DNA from: CAZXTR01 sp964643615
GTDB taxonomy: Bacteria; Pseudomonadota; Alphaproteobacteria; CAAHEQ01; UBA3637
Direction: 5' to 3'
Assembly (NCBI GenBank): GCA_964643615.1
Contig: CAZXTR010000052.1
Coordinates: 1-5,115, forward strand
Length of the DNA: 5,115 nt
This document shows positions 1 through 5,115 of the stretch, one piece after another. Made by a program: the position numbers and the translations under genes. Positions within the stretch are counted from its first letter, which is position 1. Each line of letters starts with the position of its first letter. The notes below the pieces were generated by a model, which had not been told where the DNA came from, did not search any database, and saw nothing but the letters and a program-made list of their open reading frames with translations.

Positions 1-409
1 AATCGCAGAGCTTAATGGCGTTGTCGGCCCGGAGCTGATAGAGTTGAACCAGCACCGAGTCTGGAATTATCTTGCCTGTGGCAGGCTTTGTACCCTTCTT
101 GAGCAGTTTTCCGATTTTTTTGTTCGAAGCAGCCGGCTTATTAAAGGCATTGTCCAGTATGGCCTCTGTCAGCAGTCGCTCTGTAGGATTTAGCATTCTT
201 TTATGCTGCTCATATAGCTTTTGAGCCTGGAAATAATGATCCTTGTCCAGGTAGAGACTGATCTCGCTGAAGGGCGTATTGTTTTCCGGTCCCGGATAAT
301 TGTTTTGTGCCGAGGCTGTGAATATCCATAGGCCGACCAGAAGCAATAGTACCGGGAGATTAGCTTTATTCAGTTGCCTGATTTGCTTCGGCTTGATCTG
401 ACTGTTCAT
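1..409 (-). CDS. Exported protein of unknown function, N-terminal part (possible retropepsin-like family)
   Basis: The first 136 codons are visible; the gene runs off the left edge with no stop. The N-terminus is a clear Sec signal peptide: a basic stretch (KPKQIRQLNK), a hydrophobic core (LPVLLLLVGLWIF, about residues 19-31) and a probable cleavage after TASA (residues 31-34). There is no lipobox cysteine, so the product should be periplasmic or secreted. The mature part is predicted helical, with FQAQKLYEQHKRM and TEAILDNAFNKP, resembling a TPR-like helical region. From memory, this arrangement resembles the N-terminal region of Bacteroidota exported retropepsin-like aspartic proteases; the catalytic D(T/S)G motif would lie beyond the window, so this is only a suggestion. 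The ATG at 407-409 is the only good start: it gives an intact signal peptide and overlaps the preceding gene by 44 nt in another frame, suggesting co-transcription and translational coupling. Confidence 0.72.
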   Translation of the reverse strand, partial: MNSQIKPKQIRQLNKANLPVLLLLVGLWIFTASAQNNYPGPENNTPFSEISLYLDKDHYFQAQKLYEQHKRMLNPTERLLTEAILDNAFNKPAASNKKIGKLLKKGTKPATGKIIPDSVLVQLYQLRADNAIKLCD

Positions 410-581
410 TATCTTCTGTCTCTTCGGGTAGCATCATTTCTTCCGCTTTTTCCAGTTGAGTTTGCTTCTGTTCAGTTGCTTGTTTTTCTCTTCCTTTGCC
501 TTTGCCTTTGCCCTGAGCCTGGGTGTACACAAAAGCGGAGCCTATAAAGAGGGCTATGGAAAACACAATAATCTTTTTCAT
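366..581 (-). CDS. Small secreted low-complexity protein, 71 residues
   Basis: A complete short gene. Residues 1-22 form a Sec signal peptide (MKKIIVFSIALFIGSAFVY, then TQAQ), with likely cleavage just before a GKGKGKGR run. The mature peptide of about 48 residues is strongly polar and has two halves. The first is basic and glycine/lysine-rich, then glutamine/lysine-rich (EKQATEQKQTQLEKAEE). The second is very acidic (EETEDNEQSDQAEANQATE). No cysteine, catalytic motif or transmembrane segment follows the signal. It is probably disordered and exported to the periplasm or outside. I do not recognise a family. The convincing signal peptide and the 44-nt overlap with the next exported-protein gene support it as real. 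No Shine-Dalgarno precedes the ATG, and a promoter-like element lies about 40 bp upstream. Upstream, ATGCAGTTATGA makes a three-codon ORF whose stop overlaps the start codon. Confidence 0.65.
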   Translation of the reverse strand: MKKIIVFSIALFIGSAFVYTQAQGKGKGKGREKQATEQKQTQLEKAEEMMLPEETEDNEQSDQAEANQATE

Positions 582-622
582 AACTGCATAATTTTAAGAA
601 GAATGGAAATCAAAAAGCATAA

Positions 623-630
623 CAAAAATA
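623..630 (-). promoter_or_regulatory. Candidate -7 promoter element for the exported-protein pair
   Basis: On the minus strand this reads TATTTTTG, an exact match to the Bacteroidota -7 consensus TAnnTTTG. It would place transcription start around 612-616, giving a 5' leader of about 30-35 nt before the ATG at 581. No TTTG is seen at the expected 19-nt spacing upstream; the nearest TTG (in CATTGCC) is only 14 nt away. Only the -7 half is therefore supported. Confidence 0.35.
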
Positions 631-748
631 AACAAATACCGTGGCAATGTGCTATTTGAATGTTATTTCTTCTTGTTCCATTTAACTCAGAAGTTTACTT
701 AACTTTGCACTTGGAAAACCATTCACATCCGCATTCTTATTGTTGATC

Positions 749-758
749 AGTCCGGACT
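749..758. repeat. 10-bp perfect palindrome AGTCCGGACT
   Basis: AGTCCGGACT is its own reverse complement. It sits in a stretch with several shorter palindromes (TGATCA 744-749, GAGCTC 768-773, AAGCTT 775-780). It could be a protein-binding dyad, but one such palindrome in about 500 bp is expected by chance, so function is unproven. Confidence 0.3.
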
Positions 759-801
759 TCATTTTTGGAGCTCTAAGCTTTTAAATAATGTTTTAATCAC
801 T

Positions 802-849
802 TGAGTCGCTGAATCAAAAGAGGATTCATAAGTCTTAGCGCTAAACTCA
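802..849. repeat. Interrupted inverted repeat, possible cruciform or RNA hairpin
   Basis: Three nested arms pair in order. TGAGT (802-806) pairs with ACTCA (845-849), CGCT (807-810) with AGCG (837-840), and GAATC (811-815) with GATTC (823-827). The left side is continuous; the right side has an unpaired 9-nt stretch and a 4-nt bulge (CTAA). The right half also contains the 10-bp perfect palindrome TTAGCGCTAA (835-844). The element ends 10 bp before the -33 box of the 860-890 promoter, so an operator role is possible. It could equally be a remnant of another sequence, and no family of elements is recognised. Confidence 0.35.
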
Positions 850-859
850 GACAATATGG

Positions 860-890
860 TTTGTAACCGAAGAATCAAATAGTATCTTTG
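860..890 (+). promoter_or_regulatory. Strong Bacteroidota-type promoter match
   Basis: TTTG (860-863) and TATCTTTG (883-890) match the -33 TTTG and -7 TAnnTTTG consensus with exactly 19 nt between them, the best promoter match in the window. Transcription would start near 897, about 230 nt before the methyltransferase ATG. It therefore either gives that gene a long leader or drives a small RNA. The only reading frame right after it is eight codons (from 901), too short to call. Confidence 0.5.
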
Positions 891-1031
891 CTTTAAGATT
901 ATGTTCCATATAAGCATGAGCATTTAGGGGACTTTTTCAAAAAACAACGCTTGCAGGCAAATTAGAAGAATATAGGTTGTATATTGATATTCACATAACT
1001 AGAATACTAATTGCTTAAAATATGAAAGAGT

Positions 1032-1065
1032 ATTCAATGTGAGTAAAGGATATTTCACATTAAAT
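1032..1065. promoter_or_regulatory. Inverted repeat, candidate operator of the methyltransferase gene
   Basis: Two 11-bp arms (1032-1042 and 1055-1065) are reverse complements at 10 of 11 positions, with a perfect 7-bp core AATGTGA / TCACATT and a 12-bp spacer. The right arm ends 3 bp before the -7 element at 1069-1076, so a bound protein would block or contact RNA polymerase. The half-sites resemble CRP/FNR-type TGTGA/TCACA, but those have a 6-bp spacer, so a direct assignment is not justified. If transcribed from the upstream promoter, the repeat could also fold as a hairpin followed by a U-rich stretch, which would act as a weak terminator or attenuator. Confidence 0.45.
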
Positions 1066-1068
1066 CGT

Positions 1069-1076
1069 TATTTTTG
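1069..1076 (+). promoter_or_regulatory. Candidate -7 promoter element of the methyltransferase gene
   Basis: TATTTTTG matches TAnnTTTG exactly. The predicted start near 1083 gives a leader of about 45 nt before the ATG at 1127. No good TTTG lies at the -33 position; that space is occupied by the spacer of the inverted repeat at 1032-1065. A promoter with a weak -33 box and an overlapping dyad fits a regulated gene. Confidence 0.4.
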
Positions 1077-1126
1077 CGACTATTCAATTACCGAGGAAGT
1101 CGGCTTTTCGATTAACAACAATACCT

Positions 1127-4100
1127 ATGATAAACAATGTAATAACGTCTTTCTCGAACAATAATCTGATTCAATTTTTTAGGAAACAGAATCCTGCTTT
1201 TGAGGATTATGAAGAAAATTTGTCGGACATAATTCGGGGTCTCGATAAGTTCAGCAAACTGATAAAACTGGGAGAAATTTCATACGACAACACCGATAAG
1301 TTGATGGTGTTTAGTTGTTCATATCAGGGCGAACTCAGTTCCAGGAGTTCACGCAAAGCACAATATGAAATCGCTAAAAAAGCACTCAAAGAGGACTTCA
1401 AGGATGGGGCTGTGTTCGTTTTTTATGACCAATCCGGAAAATTTCGGTTTAGCTTTATCCGCCGGAATTACGGAGATAAGAGGCAAAAGTTTACTCCCTG
1501 GAGGAGATATACGTTTTTTGTTGATCCCCAAAAACCGAATAAAACATTCAAAAAGCAAATAGAAGGCTGTAAGTTTGACTCACTGGATACAATCAGAAAG
1601 GCCTTTTCGATTGAAGCTGTTACAGATGAATTTTACAATAATTTCAAGCCTCATTTCGACAGGATGGCTTCTCAAACATTGGGAGATGCACGTTTTGAGA
1701 TTAAACAGGATTTGGCATTGCTGTTTGTTATCCGGACTATCTTCATTGGTTTCGTTCAAAAAAGAAGATGGTTGGGAGACGACGATGAATTTTTGCAACA
1801 TTTCTGGCAAGAATACAAATTGAAATCCTTTGGTTCCAACGATTTTTATAAACGCTGGCTGGAGCCTTTGTTTTTTGAAGCATTGAATACCGCTCCGGGG
1901 TCTGTGGTTGCCTATCAGAACAATGAGTTTTCTGACGAAACAAAAGCTGCATTAAAAATGGCTCCTTATCTCAATGGTGAACTATTTAAAAGAAAAGATA
2001 AAATTGACACCAACGGTCTTATCATCCCCGATCAGGCCATTGATGCTTTTTTTGAGTTTTTATTTCAATATAATTTTACCATCGAAGAAAACACCCGATA
2101 CGACGAAGATTTGGAGCTGAACCCGGAATTTTTGGGAATTATTTTCGAACGACTCGTCAACAAAGAGAATGGAGCGGTATACACCCCACGTACCGAAGTA
2201 GATTTCATGTGTAGAATGACTTTGGTAAAATGGTTGCAAAAAACGACGCGTGTTGACATAAAAGATTTATACCACCTCTTCTTCAAAGAAATATCTATTA
2301 ATGGGAATTATGAAGATTATCAGAAAGAAGGCGATTTTTCAATAGAAGAATTAAAATTGCTGATTAAAAGTTTGAAATCGGTTTCAGTTTGCGACCCGGC
2401 ATCGGGTTCCGGTGCTTTCCCGGTGGGCATGATGCAGGTGCTGAATGAAATACTGGAACTTCTTCAAAATAGAGATAAAGCCCCGGATGAATATAAAAAC
2501 GAAGATGCTTTTGATAGAAAAAAAGCGATTATCATCAATTCACTCTATGGTGTGGAGGTAAAACGTTGGGCAGTTTGGATTAACCAATTGCGTTTGTGGC
2601 TTTCGCTGTTCGTGGATATTCCCGCGGAAAGAGAAAATGAATTCAGGTATAATCCCAAGCCTTTATTACCCAATCTGGATTTTAAGATACGTTGCGGTGA
2701 TAGCTTGGTGCAACGCGTTGGGAATAAACTTTTCCCGGTTCATGCGCACAACCATTCGTTAAGTGCCGGATTAAAAGCCAAAATCAATATACTGAAAAAA
2801 GATAAAATCGCTTTCTTTTACAATCAGGGTGTATCAGCACAATATATAAGAAAGGAAGAAAACTCTATTTTTAGAACAATTATTGATGAACAAATTAAAG
2901 AAAAGAAAAAGGAACTACTTGTCTTGAAACGAAGGCCTGAAGCAACTCAAACGTCTCTTTTCGAATCTGTTGTGTCATCAAAACAACTTGAAATAATTTT
3001 TGACGCTGAAAGGATTGAAGCTCTGGAGCAAGAGATAAACATATTACAGGAGGAAAGAACCTGTATTTCTGATGAACATCCCTTGATATGGAACATCGAG
3101 TTTGCCGAAATTTTTTATGAAAAAAAGGGTTTCGACATCATCATTGGCAATCCTCCTTATGTCCGCCAGGAAGATATTGGCGATCCCTATGGTAACCTAC
3201 AGCCGAAAGAGTATAAAGCGGCTTTGCAGGAAATAATCCGCGAGGAATATCCGGCCTATTTCAGGAAGAAAGAGCCCATTGACGGGAAAAGTGACCTATA
3301 TGCCTACTTTTATCTCAAAACCCTTCGTTTGCTCAATCCGCTGGGTGTGCATTGTTTTATTTGTTCCAATTCCTGGTTGGACGTGGGGTATGGCGTGTGG
3401 ATGCAAAAATTCCTGCTCAATCATTGCCGGGTACATTTTATCCTCGATAACCAGGCCATGCGTTCTTTTGCCAGTGCCGATGTCAACACCATCATCTCGG
3501 TGATGGATGCTCCGGTTCGTCAACGAAACACCCTGGATACTGCCTTCGAATATAAATTCGTGGCATTTAAAAAGCCTTTCGAGGAAGTTATTTTCTCCGA
3601 TAACCTGATAGCCATCGAAAATCAACAGGGCAACATCCTGAACAACGAAGCCTTCCGTTCGTATCCGGTTGCTATGGCTGATTTGATGGAGGAAGGGTCT
3701 GAATTTGAGGAAAATAATGGCATGGATACAGGGGTGTATGTGGGAGACAAATGGGGTGGAAAATATCTCAAAGCACCTGAATTAGTTTTAAAAACACTAA
3801 AGTCCAATTTGGTTTTTCCTTTGAACAAAATTGTATCGTTAAAATATGGTTTAAAAACAGGAAAAGTTAAATTTTTTTATATTGATAATGAGAACATAAA
3901 TCAAATAGAACCAGATTTTCTGTTTCCAGCCGTTGTTTCTTCTCAACACTTAAATCAGATTTTAATTCAACCAACTCATTTTATATTCAATTGTAGTAAA
4001 TCAAAAGATCAGCTAAAGCACACCCATGCTTTAAGATACATTGATTGGGGAGAACAAAAAAATATGAATTTGGGGACTTCGGTTGAGTCTCATAGACCTT

Positions 4101-4633
4101 TCTGGTACTCAATTGAATGCCCTACGATAGAAACTGTTTTCTTTCAATTTTGGGATAAACGGTTTTTTACTCCATATTCAAAGGAAATCATAACATGCTC
4201 TAACAACTTCTGTTATGGGATATTCCATATTAATAAAAATATTGGTAGGATCATTGTAAATTCAACTTTCTTTTTTCTTCAAATTGAACTTTTTGGACTA
4301 AATTCACAAGGACAAGGTGTATTGACGACATACATGGAATACGATTATACTTTTATTAAAATGCCTATTCCCGAAGTTGATAATGAAAGATCAATAAATA
4401 TTTTAAGCAATATAGAAACAAGAGAGATATTAGATATCTTCCAAGAATCCGGCATCGACCCCACATCCCCCATCCCCATAGAAGAACAAGAGCCACAACC
4501 CTTACCCGACAGAAAGGAGTTGGATGATGTGATTTTTGATGCCTTGGGCTTGGATGCCGAAGAAAGGAAAGAGGTGTATCGGGCCGTGTGCCGGTTGGTT
4601 TGGAATAGGGTGAGTAAAGCCAGAAGTGTGTAA
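1127..4633 (+). CDS. Eco57I-type adenine-N6 DNA methyltransferase with fused target-recognition domain
   Basis: A complete 1168-residue protein predicted to methylate adenine in double-stranded DNA at a specific site using S-adenosylmethionine. Domains: an N-terminal region (1-200) with the pattern FRFSFI, WRRYTFF, NKTF and EAVTDEFY known in large Eco57I-type enzymes; a helical part with QKRRWLGD (211-218); motif X-like GAVYTPR (349-355); SAM-binding motif I DPASGSGAF (423-431); NSLYGVEVKRWAVWINQLRLW; a coiled-coil insert (about 586-655); catalytic motif IV NPPY (675-678), typical of N6-adenine enzymes; and CSNSWL near 748. A TaqI-like specificity domain starts around KYGLKTG (906-912), and a conserved tail LDDVIFDALGL/EERKEVYRAV ends the protein. 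I cannot identify PD-(D/E)XK nuclease residues, so whether it cuts DNA as a type IIG enzyme is open. The frame is closed by a stop at 1061-1063 and has no earlier ATG, so 1127 is the start. There is no Shine-Dalgarno. The next gene starts 26 bp after the stop. Confidence 0.93.
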   Translation: MINNVITSFSNNNLIQFFRKQNPAFEDYEENLSDIIRGLDKFSKLIKLGEISYDNTDKLMVFSCSYQGELSSRSSRKAQYEIAKKALKEDFKDGAVFVFYDQSGKFRFSFIRRNYGDKRQKFTPWRRYTFFVDPQKPNKTFKKQIEGCKFDSLDTIRKAFSIEAVTDEFYNNFKPHFDRMASQTLGDARFEIKQDLALLFVIRTIFIGFVQKRRWLGDDDEFLQHFWQEYKLKSFGSNDFYKRWLEPLFFEALNTAPGSVVAYQNNEFSDETKAALKMAPYLNGELFKRKDKIDTNGLIIPDQAIDAFFEFLFQYNFTIEENTRYDEDLELNPEFLGIIFERLVNKENGAVYTPRTEVDFMCRMTLVKWLQKTTRVDIKDLYHLFFKEISINGNYEDYQKEGDFSIEELKLLIKSLKSVSVCDPASGSGAFPVGMMQVLNEILELLQNRDKAPDEYKNEDAFDRKKAIIINSLYGVEVKRWAVWINQLRLWLSLFVDIPAERENEFRYNPKPLLPNLDFKIRCGDSLVQRVGNKLFPVHAHNHSLSAGLKAKINILKKDKIAFFYNQGVSAQYIRKEENSIFRTIIDEQIKEKKKELLVLKRRPEATQTSLFESVVSSKQLEIIFDAERIEALEQEINILQEERTCISDEHPLIWNIEFAEIFYEKKGFDIIIGNPPYVRQEDIGDPYGNLQPKEYKAALQEIIREEYPAYFRKKEPIDGKSDLYAYFYLKTLRLLNPLGVHCFICSNSWLDVGYGVWMQKFLLNHCRVHFILDNQAMRSFASADVNTIISVMDAPVRQRNTLDTAFEYKFVAFKKPFEEVIFSDNLIAIENQQGNILNNEAFRSYPVAMADLMEEGSEFEENNGMDTGVYVGDKWGGKYLKAPELVLKTLKSNLVFPLNKIVSLKYGLKTGKVKFFYIDNENINQIEPDFLFPAVVSSQHLNQILIQPTHFIFNCSKSKDQLKHTHALRYIDWGEQKNMNLGTSVESHRPFWYSIECPTIETVFFQFWDKRFFTPYSKEIITCSNNFCYGIFHINKNIGRIIVNSTFFFLQIELFGLNSQGQGVLTTYMEYDYTFIKMPIPEVDNERSINILSNIETREILDIFQESGIDPTSPIPIEEQEPQPLPDRKELDDVIFDALGLDAEERKEVYRAVCRLVWNRVSKARSV
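3780..4440 (+). other. AT-rich target-recognition segment of the methyltransferase gene
   Basis: This part of the gene encodes residues of about 885-1105, the region that should read the DNA target sequence. By hand count, its 60-bp blocks are about 17-35% G+C (10/60 at 3841, 15/60 at 4201, 12/60 at 4381). The upstream blocks at 3361-3540 are 48-52%, and the block starting at 4441 is 57%. Both edges are abrupt and the reading frame is unbroken. This is what replacement of a specificity domain by recombination would leave. Confidence 0.6.
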
Positions 4634-4659
4634 TAAGTACAATTAATCGAAAAACATCT

Positions 4660-4761
4660 ATGTCACTCCCCATTAACATAAGCGATTTACTTCACGGCCG
4701 CACCATCGNNNNNNNNNNGGAAGAATTTGATAATGAACTAAAAAAATTAAAATCAAAGTAA
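4660..4761 (+). CDS. AlbA_2/Schlafen-type protein, interrupted by an assembly gap
   Basis: The first 16 codons, MSLPINISDLLHGRTI, match the start of the downstream gene (MALPVNISELIHGKVV) almost position for position; the next base, G, would fit the Glu that follows there. Ten Ns then interrupt the sequence. After them, GAA GAA TTT and so on read EEFDNELKKLKSK and a stop at 4759-4761. Taken literally, the two parts are in one frame and give 33 residues, but a run of exactly 10 Ns is a usual placeholder for a gap of unknown length. The likelier reading is a full gene of several hundred codons whose body is missing. The tail after the gap may belong to this gene or to another one lost in the gap. 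It starts 26 bp after the methyltransferase stop, hence probably the same operon. Confidence 0.6.
   Translation: MSLPINISDLLHGRTIXXXXEEFDNELKKLKSK
4709..4718. other. Assembly gap (10 Ns)
   Basis: Ten undetermined bases. The gap falls inside a gene that has a paralogue about 100 bp downstream, the situation in which short-read assemblers fail or collapse copies. The true length is unknown. Confidence 0.97.
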
Positions 4762-4812
4762 GCAAGAGTGATAAAAACAAAGCAACAGATTGCTCACCAA
4801 AACTAATCAACA

Positions 4813-5115
4813 ATGGCTTTACCGGTTAACATATCAGAACTAATCCACGGAAAAGTGGTGGAATGGGAACGGCTCGAGTTCAAGAAAGGCTGGAATCCGG
4901 AGGAAATACTGCATTCAGTTTGTGCTTTTGCCAACGATATCAACAACTGGGGTGGTGGTTATATCATTATTGGTGTTGCCGAAAAGGATGGTCAACCCTT
5001 GCTGCCCCCATCAGGGTTACAACAAAATCAGCTCGATGCTATACAAGGCGAAATCATCAAATTGGGAAATCGCATATCGCCAACCTATTTCCCAATCTGT
5101 CAGCCTTACTTGTAT
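4813..5115 (+). CDS. AlbA_2/Schlafen-type putative DNA- or RNA-binding protein, N-terminal part
   Basis: The first 101 codons are visible; the gene continues past the right edge. It starts with the Schlafen AlbA_2 fold: WERLEFK (residues 18-24), the helix with CAFAND (37-42), and the glycine-rich strand GGGYIIIGV (47-55) followed by an acidic residue and DG (59-60). This is the pattern of PF04326 proteins, often annotated as putative DNA-binding, ATP-binding or RecG-like proteins. In bacteria such proteins are frequent beside restriction and defence genes; the molecular activity is mostly undetermined. Some Schlafen-related proteins are nucleases, which cannot be judged from this fragment. 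The ATG at 4813 gives the family's usual N-terminus and matches the paralogue starting at 4660. The gap between the preceding stop and this start is 51 bp, with no terminator or clear ribosome binding site, so co-transcription with the methyltransferase is likely. Confidence 0.85.
   Translation, partial: MALPVNISELIHGKVVEWERLEFKKGWNPEEILHSVCAFANDINNWGGGYIIIGVAEKDGQPLLPPSGLQQNQLDAIQGEIIKLGNRISPTYFPICQPYLY

Larger units (their letters stand above)
582..1126. other. Divergent intergenic region, no convincing gene
   Basis: These 545 bp separate the leftward exported-protein genes from the rightward methyltransferase gene. Short reading frames exist (for example 28 codons from 660 on the plus strand), but none has a signal peptide, a recognisable motif or a sensible context. 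The region holds three exact matches to TAnnTTTG on the plus strand (700-707, 883-890, 1069-1076) and one on the minus strand (623-630). It also has two 10-bp perfect palindromes, a foldable dyad at 802-849 and an inverted repeat at 1032-1065. The hexamer TCACAT occurs four times counting both strands (723-728, 991-996, 1037-1042 reversed, 1055-1060). No tRNA-like fold or insertion-sequence end was seen. An unannotated small RNA cannot be excluded, because the best promoter (860-890) has no gene directly after it. Confidence 0.7.

Noticed and set aside
456..659. 67-codon plus-strand reading frame
   Set aside because: It lies antisense to the small secreted protein gene, whose signal peptide is convincing. 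Its own product has no recognisable motif, and its hydrophobic start is explained by the complement of the GKGKGKG and acidic codons.
673..707. Promoter-like TTG and TAACTTTG on the plus strand
   Set aside because: The -7 match is exact, but the only TTG is 24 nt upstream, longer than usual, and no gene follows for over 400 bp.
660..746. 28-codon plus-strand ORF in the intergenic region
   Set aside because: It has no start signal, family resemblance or supporting context, and a TAnnTTTG element lies within it.
744..780. Cluster of four restriction-site-like palindromes suggesting a vector polylinker
   Set aside because: The flanking DNA is typical AT-rich host intergenic sequence, and the sites do not follow any polylinker order known to me. 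It is probably chance.
1091..1108. CCGA-GGAAG-TCGG hairpin followed by CTTTT as a terminator
   Set aside because: The stem is only 4 bp with a short T tract, too weak for an intrinsic terminator, and it lies in the leader of an expressed gene.
3296..3625. 109-codon minus-strand reading frame inside the methyltransferase gene
   Set aside because: It is a shadow of the methyltransferase catalytic region, which carries conserved motifs in the plus frame. The antisense product resembles nothing.
1127..4633. Assignment as PglX of BREX or DrmMI of DISARM
   Set aside because: The domain type is compatible with several large adenine methyltransferases, but no other BREX or DISARM gene is in the window, so naming it would be unsupported.
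4365..4679. 104-codon minus-strand reading frame over the methyltransferase 3' end
   Set aside because: It crosses the methyltransferase tail and the start of the next gene antisense. Its composition is an artefact of the C-rich stretch near 4450-4510.

Overview
The window looks like chromosomal DNA from a member of the Bacteroidota. The evidence is indirect. Promoter-like sequences follow the Bacteroidota pattern (TAnnTTTG near -7, TTTG near -33), no start codon has a clear Shine-Dalgarno sequence, the intergenic DNA is AT-rich, and the protein families resemble Bacteroidota versions. No rRNA or other phylogenetic marker is present, so genus and species cannot be given.

Layout. On the minus strand, from 581 leftwards, lie two overlapping exported-protein genes: a 71-residue low-complexity secreted protein (366-581), and the first 136 residues of a larger signal-peptide protein that runs off the left edge (1-409). 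A 545-bp divergent intergenic region follows (582-1126). It has no convincing gene but holds several promoter-like elements, a folded or dyad element, and a strong inverted repeat against the promoter of the next gene. On the plus strand is one large gene (1127-4633, 1168 residues) for an Eco57I-type adenine-N6 DNA methyltransferase fused to its own target-recognition domain. Twenty-six bases after its stop begins a gene whose first 16 codons match an AlbA_2/Schlafen-type protein. It is cut by a run of 10 Ns (4709-4718), an assembly gap. After the gap come 13 codons and a stop, then a second, paralogous AlbA_2 gene (4813 to beyond 5115).

How the parts fit. The methyltransferase and the tandem AlbA_2 genes are co-oriented and closely spaced, so they probably form one operon of a restriction-modification-like or anti-phage defence locus. 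Two observations fit exchange and selection typical of defence genes: the recognition domain of the methyltransferase is a sharply AT-rich block inside a more balanced gene, and the AlbA_2 genes are duplicated. No helicase, separate nuclease or other named defence component (BREX, DISARM, type I R-M) is visible, so the system cannot be named from this window. The left-hand exported genes read away from this locus and look like unrelated host genes.
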